Below, piece by piece: positions 26,280 through 35,333 of a DNA stretch of 42,572 nucleotides. The position numbers and the translations under genes are program-made. The DNA comes from JADFAK01 sp047615865 (GTDB lineage: Bacteria > Bacteroidota > Bacteroidia > Flavobacteriales_D > Sanyastnellaceae): the NCBI GenBank assembly GCA_047615865.1, contig JBLHIB010000018.1:1-42572 (forward strand). Direction: 5' to 3'. How positions within the stretch are numbered: position 1 is the stretch's first letter; each line of letters begins with the position of its first letter. A model generated the notes under the pieces. The model was not told the DNA's origin. It searched no databases and saw only the letters and a list, made by a program, of their open reading frames with translations.

Positions 26280-27986
26280 ATGAAACAATACATTTTCCGC
26301 CTTTCTATTTGTCTTTTGGCTCTCGCATTTGTGTCGAACAAGGCACAAGCACAAGACGCTGATACGACCGATACTGGACTGTTCGAAGGAGCTGCGGCTT
26401 CTGCTAAGATGATTGCTGCGAAGCACGATTATAATCTCAATAATATGCGTGGAGCTCTTACCTTATATAGGGAGATCCTCAAGGTTGAGCCAGATAATGC
26501 GGCTGCGCATTACTGGACCGCAAGATGCCACTACAACTTGAAAAAATACGATTTAGCCAAAGAGTACCTTGATAAAGCAGTAGTGCATGAGCCTGAGGTG
26601 CAGGAAGATGTGCTGTTCTTTTACGGCGAAATACATCATCGCTTAGCTGAGCTAGACGATGCCATTAATGCTTTTGGAAAATATTTGGCGAAGAGAGGAA
26701 AAGTTGAATACGATCTGGAAGTGACCAAATCAAATTTGGCAGTCTTCACTTTCCTGGCCAGTCTGGATGAAAAGCTTTGGAATAATTTCAGTAATTTCTT
26801 GGCTAAGAAACACATGGAAGAATGTGTGTATGCGAGAGAAAGAATGAAATACCCTGTGGATATTACTATCATAAACATGGGAAGAGAAATTAATTCTCGA
26901 TTTGATGAATATGCTCCTTCAATCACGGCTGATGGAAAACAATTGTTTTTTACTGCACGTCGATCAGACACAGAGGGTGGAGAAATTGATGAGCATGGGG
27001 ATTATAAATTCTATGAGGACATTTATACTAGCAAATGGAATGATAAGACAGGGGAGTGGGAAAGTTCATATGGAGTCGACGGATTTGTAAATACTCCGAT
27101 GTATGACGCAGTATTGAGTGTTAATCCTCAAGGCAATCAGATGTTCGTTTATAAGAACAATGTCAATAATGCGGGTGATATCTTTGTCTCCACATTGGAT
27201 GTGCATCAAGATGAGTGGAGAGCTCCTGAGAAATTACCACGACCTATCAATACGACTTACTTTGAAGGCTCTTGCAGCATAACTTCAGATGGAGATTTTT
27301 TGTATTTCATCAGCGAACGACAAGGGGGCCTAGGTCAAGGAGATATTTATGTATCGGAGAAAAAGAGCAATGGCGATTGGGGCAGTCCTAAAAGCCTCGG
27401 GGATGTTATCAATACTGAGATGGATGAGAAATTTGTATTTATTCATCCAAATGGCAAAACGATCTACTTCTCTTCTGATGGTCACCAAACAATGGGCAGC
27501 TATGATATATTTAAGTCTGAATTTGTAAATGGTCAATGGTCTATTCCAATCAATTTAGGTTTCCCAATCAATACAGTGAACGAGGAATCTACGTTCTCAT
27601 TGACCAAAGACAATCAGAAATTACTCATAGCAGCGGAGTACGATGATTCAAATGGAGAAAGAGATATCTACGAAATTGATGTGTCACGTTACCAATTGAT
27701 TAGTCAAGGGTATGACAAAAGCGGTTATGGGACGCTCATTTGTAATATTACAGATTCAGATAACAAGCCTATCAAAGGGGCCGAAATTCGAATTTTGGTT
27801 TTAGGAAGTGACAAACCCTTGGTAATTAAGAAAACAGACAAGCTTGGAATGGTGCGCGTGAACCTTCCCGGCAATACAAGCTATACTGTTGAAGTTGAAG
27901 CAAAGAAGGAAGTTAAGACTGAGTCCTTAAATATGCAATTGAAGAACAAAGGCGAGACAGTAGAAAAAATAGCGATTCAATTTTAG
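26280..27986 (+). CDS. TPR-PD40 (WD40-like) protein with carboxypeptidase-like C-domain, no OmpA domain
   Basis: A 568-residue exported protein with a signal peptide (about 1-24, cleaved after AQA). About 45-165 form TPR-like repeats (ALTLYREILKVEPDNAAAHYWTARCHYNLKKYDLAKEYLDKA). About 195-480 contain five PD40 propeller motifs, such as DEYAPSITADGKQLFFTARR, FEGSCSITSDGDFLYFISER and EKFVFIHPNGKTIYFSSDG. About 490-545 form a carboxypeptidase-regulatory-like domain (CNITDSDNKPIKGAEIRIL). The order matches PorE/OmpA-family proteins linked to type IX secretion, but the C-terminal OmpA peptidoglycan-binding domain of those proteins is absent, so this is a paralogue with another anchor or a soluble periplasmic protein. 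It is convergent with the beta-mannosidase with a 16-bp gap. Confidence 0.85.
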   Translation: MKQYIFRLSICLLALAFVSNKAQAQDADTTDTGLFEGAAASAKMIAAKHDYNLNNMRGALTLYREILKVEPDNAAAHYWTARCHYNLKKYDLAKEYLDKAVVHEPEVQEDVLFFYGEIHHRLAELDDAINAFGKYLAKRGKVEYDLEVTKSNLAVFTFLASLDEKLWNNFSNFLAKKHMEECVYARERMKYPVDITIINMGREINSRFDEYAPSITADGKQLFFTARRSDTEGGEIDEHGDYKFYEDIYTSKWNDKTGEWESSYGVDGFVNTPMYDAVLSVNPQGNQMFVYKNNVNNAGDIFVSTLDVHQDEWRAPEKLPRPINTTYFEGSCSITSDGDFLYFISERQGGLGQGDIYVSEKKSNGDWGSPKSLGDVINTEMDEKFVFIHPNGKTIYFSSDGHQTMGSYDIFKSEFVNGQWSIPINLGFPINTVNEESTFSLTKDNQKLLIAAEYDDSNGERDIYEIDVSRYQLISQGYDKSGYGTLICNITDSDNKPIKGAEIRILVLGSDKPLVIKKTDKLGMVRVNLPGNTSYTVEVEAKKEVKTESLNMQLKNKGETVEKIAIQF

Positions 27987-28002
27987 CTAGTTTTTCCCGA
28001 GA

Positions 28003-30531
28003 TTAATCTGCAATAAAATCATTCATAGTTTTTGCACGAATGGTTCCCTTATCTCCTGTTTCTGACGTGAACTGGACTACCATTTCTTGACCTGGAAACA
28101 ATGGGAAGTAGTTGTGGCTAAATGTACCTTTGACATCACTGAACAACCAAACGCGAGGAACATAAGTTTCCGTCCTAATTGTTATTTGGGCAGCAGGTCC
28201 ATGATTTACTTGGCTAAGCTCGATATTCGAAGGTTGTATTTTTAAATATTTTGGTGCTATTAAGTAAGTGCTAATGATTAGATCGAGTTGTATTGATCGA
28301 TCTACGAGATTCATTTGTGCGAAGCAATTGTTCAGTTCAAGCCCGTCAAAATCATTTAAGCCTTTCAAGAATATTTCTTGCGAACAACTACCATCGCTCT
28401 CACTAGATAAAGTCTCTTCATATATTGTCTCTCCAGAAAAGCTGATCAATTTGAAAACAAATTGAAGAGGGTGACCCTTATCAATTCCTCGATCTCCAAT
28501 CAAATATCCTTTAATCTGAAGACTATCGATTTCAAACATTAGTTGGGTTGGCTGAAATGAGTTTTTTGCAATCCATTGCAATGGTTTCCAAATTCCTAGA
28601 TCGTCGATACTACTCCAAGATGCGGCAGGCCAACAATCGTTTAATTGCCAATACAAAGTCCCCATGCAATAAGGCTGGGCGATGCGGTGAGCATCAATTC
28701 CTTTACGCATGCCTTCGGCCTGTACAAACTGACTAAGGATGACATAATCTTCGAATTTATCAGGTATAACACCAAAATCACGAAGCATGTATTCATTGAT
28801 TAAAGCTACACCTCTGCTGTGTTTTTCGTGAGCGAGAATTTTTGGGTTCTCAAGTGAATGATCTGAGGGCTCAGAAAAACTATTGATCGAAAGCATCGAA
28901 GGAAATGATTGAAAACCGAATTCACTCATGAACCGGGGAACTTTCAATTCGAAATTTTCAAATGGTTCGGCGTCGTGCCAAACTCCCCAATAGTGTGCGT
29001 CTCCTTCAAATTGGTGTTGTGGGTCTCCTCTGCCTAAACTAGGGGAGCTTTCCCAATAGGGTATAGATGAAAATGAAGCCACGGTGTTGGACAATTTGTC
29101 TTGGAAAAGACATTGATATGCTCGCCAAACCTTTCTCCGTTCCATGAACCCGAGGTTGTTTTGCCATCCCCAACGGTGCCATCCTTCGGATGACTCGTTG
29201 TTCCCACACCAGATAGCCATACATGGATGAGGAGACAAGCGCTTAACTTGAAACTGTGCTTCTTCTTCAACATTTTGAATGAATTCTTTGTTTCCAGGAT
29301 ACATAGCACATGCAAACATGAAGTCTTGCCATACGAGTATCCCCAAAGAATCGCATAAAGAGTAAAACTTTTCGGATTCATATATCCCACCTCCCCAAAC
29401 ACGGATCATATTCATTCCGCAATCCTTGGCCGCTTGAAGTGTTTTCTTATAATCATTCTGCACCACTCTCGTTTGAAAGATGTCTTGGGGAATGTAATTC
29501 GCTCCTTTCATGAAAATGGGTTGGCCATTCACTTTGAAGAAGAAGGATGTTCCCAATGAATCATTCTCATTGATTAATTCAATACTGCGGATTCCAGTGA
29601 ATAAAACTTCCTTGTCATCTATCTTGCCTTCCTTTGATTTTAAGCGGTAGCTTAACTCGTGCATGACTTGATCTCCATATCCAGCAGGCCACCATTTTGG
29701 GAAAGATTCCGGGAGCACTATGGTGATGTCCACTGTATTAAGGCCGGCGCTGATGGCAACGGATTTTGAAACTTTGAACCCACCAATTTCAACTTCTAAT
29801 TCTCCATAAAATGGTGTTTGGCATTTAATTTCAGTGAAGCATTGAAGACGTGTAGATCCATTTTCGATAGGAGTTTGCTTGAGCCAGACGTTCTCAATAG
29901 TTGCTCCATTGGAGTAGCATAAATTGATGTCTCCTTGTATACCGCTCGTAGTCAGTTTTGGTCCCCAATCCCATCCATAATGGAATTGAGGTTTTCTTGT
30001 TACGGCCCTTATTGCTTCACCAGGTAAGGCATGTTTTAGAGTGTTCACCAATTTTTGACCGGTAATAAGCGGAGACTGAAATTCGATTTTGAGGACATTA
30101 CCATCTTGGAGGAGCAAAGTTTCTGCCTGAACATGCCATTGCCTGAAATAGTTGTTGGCACTTAGAATATGAACATCATTTAGCCATACCTTGGCGTAAG
30201 TGTCTAAACAATTGAACTGTAGATTTAAATTTTTGAAGTTGAGAATGGACGAATCAATTGAAAATGGCTCTGAAATATAAGTCCATGATTTTTCTGAGAT
30301 CCATTGAACGCTTGCTTCGTTATTTCCATAAAATGGATCTGAGATTATTCCACTTGCCAGCAAGTCTAGATGGACGCATCCTGGAACAACAGCAGGAACA
30401 ATGATGTTAGTATCTGAAGATTCTAGTCGCCAGCTTAATTCCAAGGTTAATTGGTTCGATTGACCAAAGCAGGTGAAGCCAAAAAGTACCGACGTTAATG
30501 CCAAGAGTTGATGAATCTTCATGTATTCCAT
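28003..30531 (-). CDS. Exported beta-mannosidase, glycoside hydrolase family 2
   Basis: An 842-residue GH2 enzyme with a signal peptide (about 1-23, ending CFG|QS). The N-terminal jelly-roll has VPGCVHLDLLASGIISDPFYGNNE, typical of beta-mannosidases, and PQFHYGWDWGPKL. The TIM barrel has FFKVNGQPIFMKGANYIPQD and MIRVWGGGIYE. The acid/base is Glu446 in WCGNNESSEG and the nucleophile Glu537 in FMSEFGFQSFP; YWQLNDCWPAASWSSID is also a family mark. It removes beta-mannose ends, for example from manno-oligosaccharides. Two ATG starts (30531 and 30522) are possible; both keep the signal peptide. It follows aroE by 65 bp on the same strand and may have its own promoter. No SusC/D pair or other glycosidase is adjacent. 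Confidence 0.93.
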   Translation of the reverse strand: MEYMKIHQLLALTSVLFGFTCFGQSNQLTLELSWRLESSDTNIIVPAVVPGCVHLDLLASGIISDPFYGNNEASVQWISEKSWTYISEPFSIDSSILNFKNLNLQFNCLDTYAKVWLNDVHILSANNYFRQWHVQAETLLLQDGNVLKIEFQSPLITGQKLVNTLKHALPGEAIRAVTRKPQFHYGWDWGPKLTTSGIQGDINLCYSNGATIENVWLKQTPIENGSTRLQCFTEIKCQTPFYGELEVEIGGFKVSKSVAISAGLNTVDITIVLPESFPKWWPAGYGDQVMHELSYRLKSKEGKIDDKEVLFTGIRSIELINENDSLGTSFFFKVNGQPIFMKGANYIPQDIFQTRVVQNDYKKTLQAAKDCGMNMIRVWGGGIYESEKFYSLCDSLGILVWQDFMFACAMYPGNKEFIQNVEEEAQFQVKRLSPHPCMAIWCGNNESSEGWHRWGWQNNLGFMERRKVWRAYQCLFQDKLSNTVASFSSIPYWESSPSLGRGDPQHQFEGDAHYWGVWHDAEPFENFELKVPRFMSEFGFQSFPSMLSINSFSEPSDHSLENPKILAHEKHSRGVALINEYMLRDFGVIPDKFEDYVILSQFVQAEGMRKGIDAHRIAQPYCMGTLYWQLNDCWPAASWSSIDDLGIWKPLQWIAKNSFQPTQLMFEIDSLQIKGYLIGDRGIDKGHPLQFVFKLISFSGETIYEETLSSESDGSCSQEIFLKGLNDFDGLELNNCFAQMNLVDRSIQLDLIISTYLIAPKYLKIQPSNIELSQVNHGPAAQITIRTETYVPRVWLFSDVKGTFSHNYFPLFPGQEMVVQFTSETGDKGTIRAKTMNDFIAD

Positions 30532-30596
30532 TTTATAATAAATACTTCTTTATTCGCTAGGGGCAAGCAGAAACCTGATCAAGGTCATTGAAGAGG

Positions 30597-31349
30597 TTAG
30601 AGTTGGCTTTGTAGATTGCTATTCCAAATATTCCAACTTGCTTCGGCCTGTGCATGGAGCATTTCTAGCCCATTGATTCCTATGGCTCCATTGCATTTGC
30701 CTTGTGCTAAAAACCTTGTGAGGGGAGGATTGTAGACCAAATCAATAAGCATATGTCGAGGTGTGATTAAGTTATATTCTATGGCAGGGGACGAATCAAT
30801 ATCGGGGAACATGCCTAACGGGGTGGTATTGATAATAAGTCTGTGGGTGTCGAAATGCTCTTTGCCAAGTTCTTGGTACAAGACAGTGTCCTGCGTGGGT
30901 TGTCTAGAAACCTTAGTTATCTTAATGCTTTGCTGCTCGAGGACATGACAAACTGCCTTTGAAGCACCCCCTGTTCCTAGCACAAGTGCGCTAGTTTGAA
31001 TTATAGGTAGGTGTTTATTGAGCATTTGGCCGAAACCTTTGGTATCCGTATTGTGTCCTATTGTCTTCCCGTTCTTGTCAATAATGATAGTATTGACAGC
31101 TCCAATAGCACTAGCATCAGGAGACAATGAATCGAGAAAAGGAATCACACTTTCTTTGTAGGGTACAGTGACATTCAACCCCACAATATCGGGGTTGTTC
31201 AGAATTAAGTCGATAAAATCGTCAATGTTATCTAGCTCATATAGGTTGTACTCTGAATCTGGGATATGTAGATCGATGAACTTTTGATTGAAATAGGCCT
31301 GAGAAAATGAATGCCCTAATTTCCTTCCTATAAGTCCAAACTTTTTCAT
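30597..31349 (-). CDS. aroE: Shikimate dehydrogenase, AroE
   Basis: A 250-residue enzyme reducing 3-dehydroshikimate to shikimate in aromatic amino-acid synthesis. The substrate site has IGRKLGHSFSQAYFN and NVTVPYKESVIPFLD with catalytic Lys65, and Asp102 in HNTDTKGFG, in the same positions as in E. coli AroE. The NADP loop is VLGTGGASKAV. The end has GINGLEMLHAQAEASWNIW. It is a little shorter than E. coli AroE (272). It overlaps the DUF368 gene by 4 bp (ATGA), so the two are translated together. Confidence 0.95.
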   Translation of the reverse strand: MKKFGLIGRKLGHSFSQAYFNQKFIDLHIPDSEYNLYELDNIDDFIDLILNNPDIVGLNVTVPYKESVIPFLDSLSPDASAIGAVNTIIIDKNGKTIGHNTDTKGFGQMLNKHLPIIQTSALVLGTGGASKAVCHVLEQQSIKITKVSRQPTQDTVLYQELGKEHFDTHRLIINTTPLGMFPDIDSSPAIEYNLITPRHMLIDLVYNPPLTRFLAQGKCNGAIGINGLEMLHAQAEASWNIWNSNLQSQL

Positions 31350-32269
31350 CGATCAGACTTTACAGCCAAACGCTCCATTCCAAAAATAAGAGCAAATCCA
31401 AGAATCGCTAGCCCTATGCAGAAGCCGAGTTGAGGGTCTCCGATAAATTGACCGGGCATGGTATTGGATTGAAGCCAGTCTTCTTTGCCGCTCCTGTGTG
31501 TGTACAGCAGTTCGAGATTGATTTTCCAGGGCCAAAGCTTACTTATTGAGCCTAAGAGAAATCCAGTTAAAACGGCGATAGTAACATTCTTATGGTGTTT
31601 GAACATCCAATTGAGCAGGCGACTAAAGGTCATTAGCCCAGTCAGACAGCCTAAAGCGAAAACACCGAGGATACCAATGTCACGATCGGATGCTGCTGTG
31701 ATGACCACTTCGTAAGCACCCAAAATCAACAAAATAAAACTACCTGATATTCCGGGTAGGATCATTGCACATATAGCTATCGCTCCGCAAACGAATATGT
31801 ACCAGGTTTCTGTTCCAGTTCCCATAGGTGGGAGTTGGGTGATGAAGTATGCTAATACAGTACCTACGATGAATCCAATAATTGCCGATGTGGACCAAGT
31901 TGATACTTGTTTGCCAACATATATAATACTAGCGGCAACCAATCCAAAGAAAAAAGCCCAAAGCAAATGGTCGTGAAATTCGAGAAGATGTTTGATCAAT
32001 TTGGCCAGAGAAAAGAGACTCAGAAATATCCCTGCGAACAACACAACAAGAAAATTTCCATTGAGCTGTTTCCATACTGCCCCAAACCCTTCTTTTTTCA
32101 GAGTTGAGAAAAGTGCGAGATTGATGTTACTTAACGTTTCGAGAAGCTCTTCATAGATTCCCGTTAGAAAAGCAATTGTTCCTCCGGATACACCTGGCAC
32201 TAGATCAGCAGCACCCATCGCTATTCCTCGAAGTGCTAACCCAATATATTCTTTACCAGACCGCGCCAT
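31346..32269 (-). CDS. DUF368 polyprenyl-phosphate transporter (PopT family)
   Basis: A 307-residue polytopic membrane protein with about eight to nine hydrophobic helices. The N-terminus GIAMGAADLVPGVSGGTIAFLTGIYE and the internal repeat AICAMILPGISGSFILLILGAYE are the two re-entrant-loop-like motifs of the DUF368 family. Members of this family were shown in other bacteria to return undecaprenyl phosphate across the membrane for cell-wall synthesis, and were named PopT. It sits in an operon with aroE (4-bp overlap) and a rhodanese gene (3-bp gap). Confidence 0.9.
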   Translation of the reverse strand: MARSGKEYIGLALRGIAMGAADLVPGVSGGTIAFLTGIYEELLETLSNINLALFSTLKKEGFGAVWKQLNGNFLVVLFAGIFLSLFSLAKLIKHLLEFHDHLLWAFFFGLVAASIIYVGKQVSTWSTSAIIGFIVGTVLAYFITQLPPMGTGTETWYIFVCGAIAICAMILPGISGSFILLILGAYEVVITAASDRDIGILGVFALGCLTGLMTFSRLLNWMFKHHKNVTIAVLTGFLLGSISKLWPWKINLELLYTHRSGKEDWLQSNTMPGQFIGDPQLGFCIGLAILGFALIFGMERLAVKSDR

Positions 32270-32272
32270 AAA

Positions 32273-32590
32273 TTAATAGATTTCTAAAGAGCTGTCGACA
32301 CTTTGGGCCCAGCCAACAATTCCACCTTGCAAGTTCAACAAGTTGCTGAATTGAAACTTGGTGTTCAATGTATGAATTACAGCAGCACTTCTTTGTCCTG
32401 ATCGACAGTGTATAACAACAGGGATGTCCAATCGAATTTCATTTCGACGTTCTAAAATTTCAGCCATTGGAATATGCAATCCATTTATGGTACATACGGC
32501 AATTTCGTGTTCCTCTCGAATGTCGATAATCTGGATTTCTTCGCCATTCTGAATTCGTAGATTCAGATCTAAAGGAGAAATATCTTCCAT
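32273..32590 (-). CDS. Rhodanese-like protein
   Basis: A 105-residue single rhodanese domain: IQIIDIREEHEIAVCTINGLHIPM, catalytic Cys62 in VVIHCRSGQRSAAV, and LNLQGGIVGWAQSVD at the end. The active loop C-R-S-G-Q-R suits a sulfur-carrier or persulfide role rather than a phosphatase. No signal peptide. It lies 23 bp after the phosphosulfolactate synthase gene and 3 bp before DUF368. Its placement beside a sulfite-using enzyme suggests a link to sulfur handling, which is inference. Confidence 0.9.
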   Translation of the reverse strand: MEDISPLDLNLRIQNGEEIQIIDIREEHEIAVCTINGLHIPMAEILERRNEIRLDIPVVIHCRSGQRSAAVIHTLNTKFQFSNLLNLQGGIVGWAQSVDSSLEIY

Positions 32591-32613
32591 TGAAATAGAA
32601 TGTTAGATTGATA

Positions 32614-33390
32614 TTATGATGTAATAAGAGATTCTGGAAGAAAGGTTTCGAATGTGTCGCCACGCAAACCAACTCGCAGACATTCTAGCGGAATGACCTC
32701 TGAAGCTGAAATGTTTCCAAGATTGACATTTGCACCAAATTGTTTAATAAACCAGACTTGTTGGCTCTTAATTGGAGCTTCCCAAAGAATATCAGTTTGA
32801 TTTACTTTTGCGAGAATTTTATTGATAAGCACAACATGGGCAGTACCGTTTGGTCTGTAGATACCAACATTTCCGCTTTCGCGGGCTTCGGCGATCACCT
32901 TCCAGCTTCCAGCCGCAAGTTCGTTACTCATCATCCGTATCCATTTTGCAGGACTTATAAGTATACCTTCTTCTTTCGAACCAACTTCACTTAAGACAGT
33001 ATAATTTTTAGCATACTTGGTGATTAGTTCACATTTAATATCGTGATCGATAAACATGGAACCATCACTTATTTCAAGCGTGTCAATACCAAACTTGTCT
33101 AGAAATCGGAAATAGTCGTCTATCTGGCCTCGTACGTAAAAAGCCTCGAAAAGAGTGCCGCCTACATATGTTTTCATACCAGCCTCTTTATAAAGGTTGA
33201 CTTTTTCCTGCAGATTCTTTGAAAAGTAGCTAGTTCCGAAACCTAGTTTGACAATGTCAACCAGTTCGCCGCAATTTTCAAGAAAATTCTCAGTTTGACG
33301 TATACTTAGTCCTTTGTCCATTACCATTGTGACTCCGCTTTCACGGGGTCTAGCTGGACGTTCAGGAAGGTGTTTTAATGTAAAGTTCAT
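32614..33390 (-). CDS. Phosphosulfolactate synthase, ComA family
   Basis: From the ATG at 33390 the protein has 258 residues; this start makes an ATGA overlap with the TPR gene, whereas the earlier TTG at 33399 does not. The family marks are RPARPRESGVTMVMDKGLS, VKLGFGTSYF, KTYVGGTLFEAFYVRGQ, TLEISDGSMFI, YTVLSEVGSKEEG, VIAEARESGNVGIYRPNG and ILWEAPIKSQQVWFIKQFG. ComA joins sulfite to phosphoenolpyruvate to give phosphosulfolactate, the first step to sulfolactate, and in methanogens to coenzyme M. A Bacteroidota organism would use it for sulfolactate or, by way of sulfopyruvate and cysteate, for sulfonolipids. No comB or comC gene is adjacent. The assignment of family is strong; the end product is inference. 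Confidence 0.9.
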   Translation of the reverse strand: MNFTLKHLPERPARPRESGVTMVMDKGLSIRQTENFLENCGELVDIVKLGFGTSYFSKNLQEKVNLYKEAGMKTYVGGTLFEAFYVRGQIDDYFRFLDKFGIDTLEISDGSMFIDHDIKCELITKYAKNYTVLSEVGSKEEGILISPAKWIRMMSNELAAGSWKVIAEARESGNVGIYRPNGTAHVVLINKILAKVNQTDILWEAPIKSQQVWFIKQFGANVNLGNISASEVIPLECLRVGLRGDTFETFLPESLITS

Positions 33391-34796
33391 GTTTTGCAAA
33401 TTTCTTCAATGCGAAGCGCGAATGTGGGATCTTTCAGGATTTCTGGATATGTTTCGAGGAGCTCTTCAAGTTCCTTGTATCCAGATGCACACACGTAGTC
33501 AAATAAAACTAACGCTTGATCACCATGGCCTAGCGCATGCAAATAACCGACTTTCCTGTAAAGTAATGCACCATCATGAGGATTTTCTGCTAAGGCTTTT
33601 TCGATGCACTCCAACGCGAGTGAATATTCACCTTCTTTTCCAAAGAAATCGGAGAAAGAAAGCCACCCATCAATGTAGTGTGCCAATCGACTTGTAAGGT
33701 CTTTGTAATTGTTTTCTGCCTTGTCACGAGCGCCATGCTTAGCGTAACACTCGGCCAACATAGTTTGAGCAAGTCCTGATTTGTCCAGCTCCGCGGCGAT
33801 TTCTAAATACACGACGGCATCTTCTATTTGGTCTTTCATTTCTAAGGCCACTGCCTTTCCCAAGTATGCCTCCATGAATAGACCGTCTGCTTGAATCGCA
33901 CGATCATAGAATTTCAATGCGCGATCAGGCATCTCCATTTTTTCATATGCTTCTCCTGCGAAGGTCAGTAAGTTGGCATCCTCAGGCTCAAGTCTAAAAA
34001 TGTCTTCTACGATATCTATGGCTCGTTCAAATTCATCAGCCTCAAAGTAGGCCGTAGCCAAATCATGAAGGGCTGGCAGAAACTCTCCTTCAATGGCAAC
34101 GCAGAATTCAAGAGCGTTAATGGCTTTCTTGTAATCCTCTTGCTTCATGAAAATCAATCCCAGATTGTACCATGCCGAAAAACTGTATGGGTGTTCGTCG
34201 AGAAAATCAGTAAAGAACCTGATACCTAAACCCAGACGATCACACGTCTCATAACAATGTGCCAACTCATAACAAGCTGTTTCGTTTTCGGGGTTTGATT
34301 TTAAAGCAGTGTGAAGAGTGCGTATAGCATCGTCCCAGTTCCCTGAGCTTTGATATTCCAGCGATAAATCTATGTAGATCTCATCTCTGAATCCATCCTC
34401 GCTATTCTTCAATGCAAGCTTAAAATTGCTTATCGCATTTTTATGATCTCGCAGCTGGCTATAGACAGAAGCCAGAGATAGATAGATCTCATCGTTTGAA
34501 GGCTCAATTTCTAACAGGTGTTTTAACTTCGGAATTGCCTTTGAGAGTTTTCCCATCACAGCATATATCTGCGCTTCTCGCAAAAGTAAAACTGAAGCAT
34601 TGTTGAACAACTCTAACCCATACTGTATAGCATTGATCGCTTGGTCAATTGAACCTTTCTCAAAATAGTGCTCGATTATTACTTCAAGCTCATCAATATC
34701 AAAATAGACTTGATCACCTGACGCAATCATCAATTCATACCTTCCAACGACCTGTGCAAAGTTGCGTTGGTTATCCCATCTTTCCTCAAATTCCAT
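33387..34796 (-). CDS. Tetratricopeptide-repeat protein
   Basis: From the ATG at 34796 the protein has 469 residues (MEFEERWDNQRNF); a TTG at 34844 would add sixteen. It is built from roughly a dozen TPR units of 34 residues, such as AINAIQYGLELFNNASVLLLREAQIYAVMG, AIPKLKHLLEIEPSNDEIYLSLASVYSQ and AIRTLHTALKSNPENETACYELAHCYE. There is no signal peptide or membrane helix, so it is probably a cytosolic scaffold. A perfect -7 element (TATATTTG, minus strand, 34820-34827) lies 24 bases before the ATG. It leads the run TPR - ComA - rhodanese - DUF368 - AroE, which is likely one transcript. Confidence 0.88.
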   Translation of the reverse strand: MEFEERWDNQRNFAQVVGRYELMIASGDQVYFDIDELEVIIEHYFEKGSIDQAINAIQYGLELFNNASVLLLREAQIYAVMGKLSKAIPKLKHLLEIEPSNDEIYLSLASVYSQLRDHKNAISNFKLALKNSEDGFRDEIYIDLSLEYQSSGNWDDAIRTLHTALKSNPENETACYELAHCYETCDRLGLGIRFFTDFLDEHPYSFSAWYNLGLIFMKQEDYKKAINALEFCVAIEGEFLPALHDLATAYFEADEFERAIDIVEDIFRLEPEDANLLTFAGEAYEKMEMPDRALKFYDRAIQADGLFMEAYLGKAVALEMKDQIEDAVVYLEIAAELDKSGLAQTMLAECYAKHGARDKAENNYKDLTSRLAHYIDGWLSFSDFFGKEGEYSLALECIEKALAENPHDGALLYRKVGYLHALGHGDQALVLFDYVCASGYKELEELLETYPEILKDPTFALRIEEICKT

Positions 34797-34819
34797 TCGG
34801 TAATTGTATTGGCTTCTAA

Positions 34820-34827
34820 CAAATATA
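34820..34827 (-). promoter_or_regulatory. Candidate -7 promoter element of the TPR-ComA-AroE operon
   Basis: TATATTTG on the minus strand, an exact TAnnTTTG match, 23 bases before the TPR ATG at 34796. A TTTG lies upstream but at a 14-base spacing, shorter than the usual 17-23, so the -33 part is weak. Confidence 0.45.
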
Positions 34828-35333
34828 ACGTTTGAACTTCCCAAACACGTGTGTGATTGGATTTATTATTAACAAGGTATACGCTCCTTCATTCTGTGTG
34901 CCACACTTGTTTAGTGGCAGATGTTTTACGTACAGGCCTGCGTTTCAGTGAGGTTTGGTCGGATGAGAAGTATTAAGCAGAATGTGAGTTATATTGTTTT
35001 AAAGACTGAAGTTATTGATATACAGGGAGTTGTGTCTTTCATGGTTTGGTTAGAGTGATGCAATCGGATTATTTTGTGAGATCTAGCTCCATAGCTGTTC
35101 TTAATATACACTTATTGGCGGATCTCAGTCATATTGGCATAAGTACATATGCTTGCAGTAGGTTCAGGAGGAAAGGACTCAAAAAATTAGATACGCGTTG
35201 AGCAGTTCATTCGTGGTTTTGATGCGATCTACAGACAATTTCCATCGAGTAGGTAGGTTTTCTTAGCTAGGACTTCACAGAGAAGGTCGACTGCTTAGAT
35301 TCTAGTTGATATATTAGCTTCAAATACCAATTC
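34828..35333. other. Gene-free stretch between the TPR and amidohydrolase genes
   Basis: About 500 bases without a convincing gene. Two short overlapping frames on the plus strand (34963-35058, 31 codons; 35058-35201, 47 codons, MQSDYFVRSSSIAVLNIHLL...) share a TGATG junction, but no Shine-Dalgarno sequence, known family or clear promoter supports them. A weak -7-like motif (TATATTAG, 35310-35317) precedes the amidohydrolase start. No tRNA, repeat or strong hairpin is visible. Confidence 0.5.

Noticed and set aside
35058..35201. A 47-residue ORF with a TGATG junction to a 31-codon ORF at 34963
   Set aside because: Overlap arrangement is suggestive, but composition is not gene-like and nothing else supports it.
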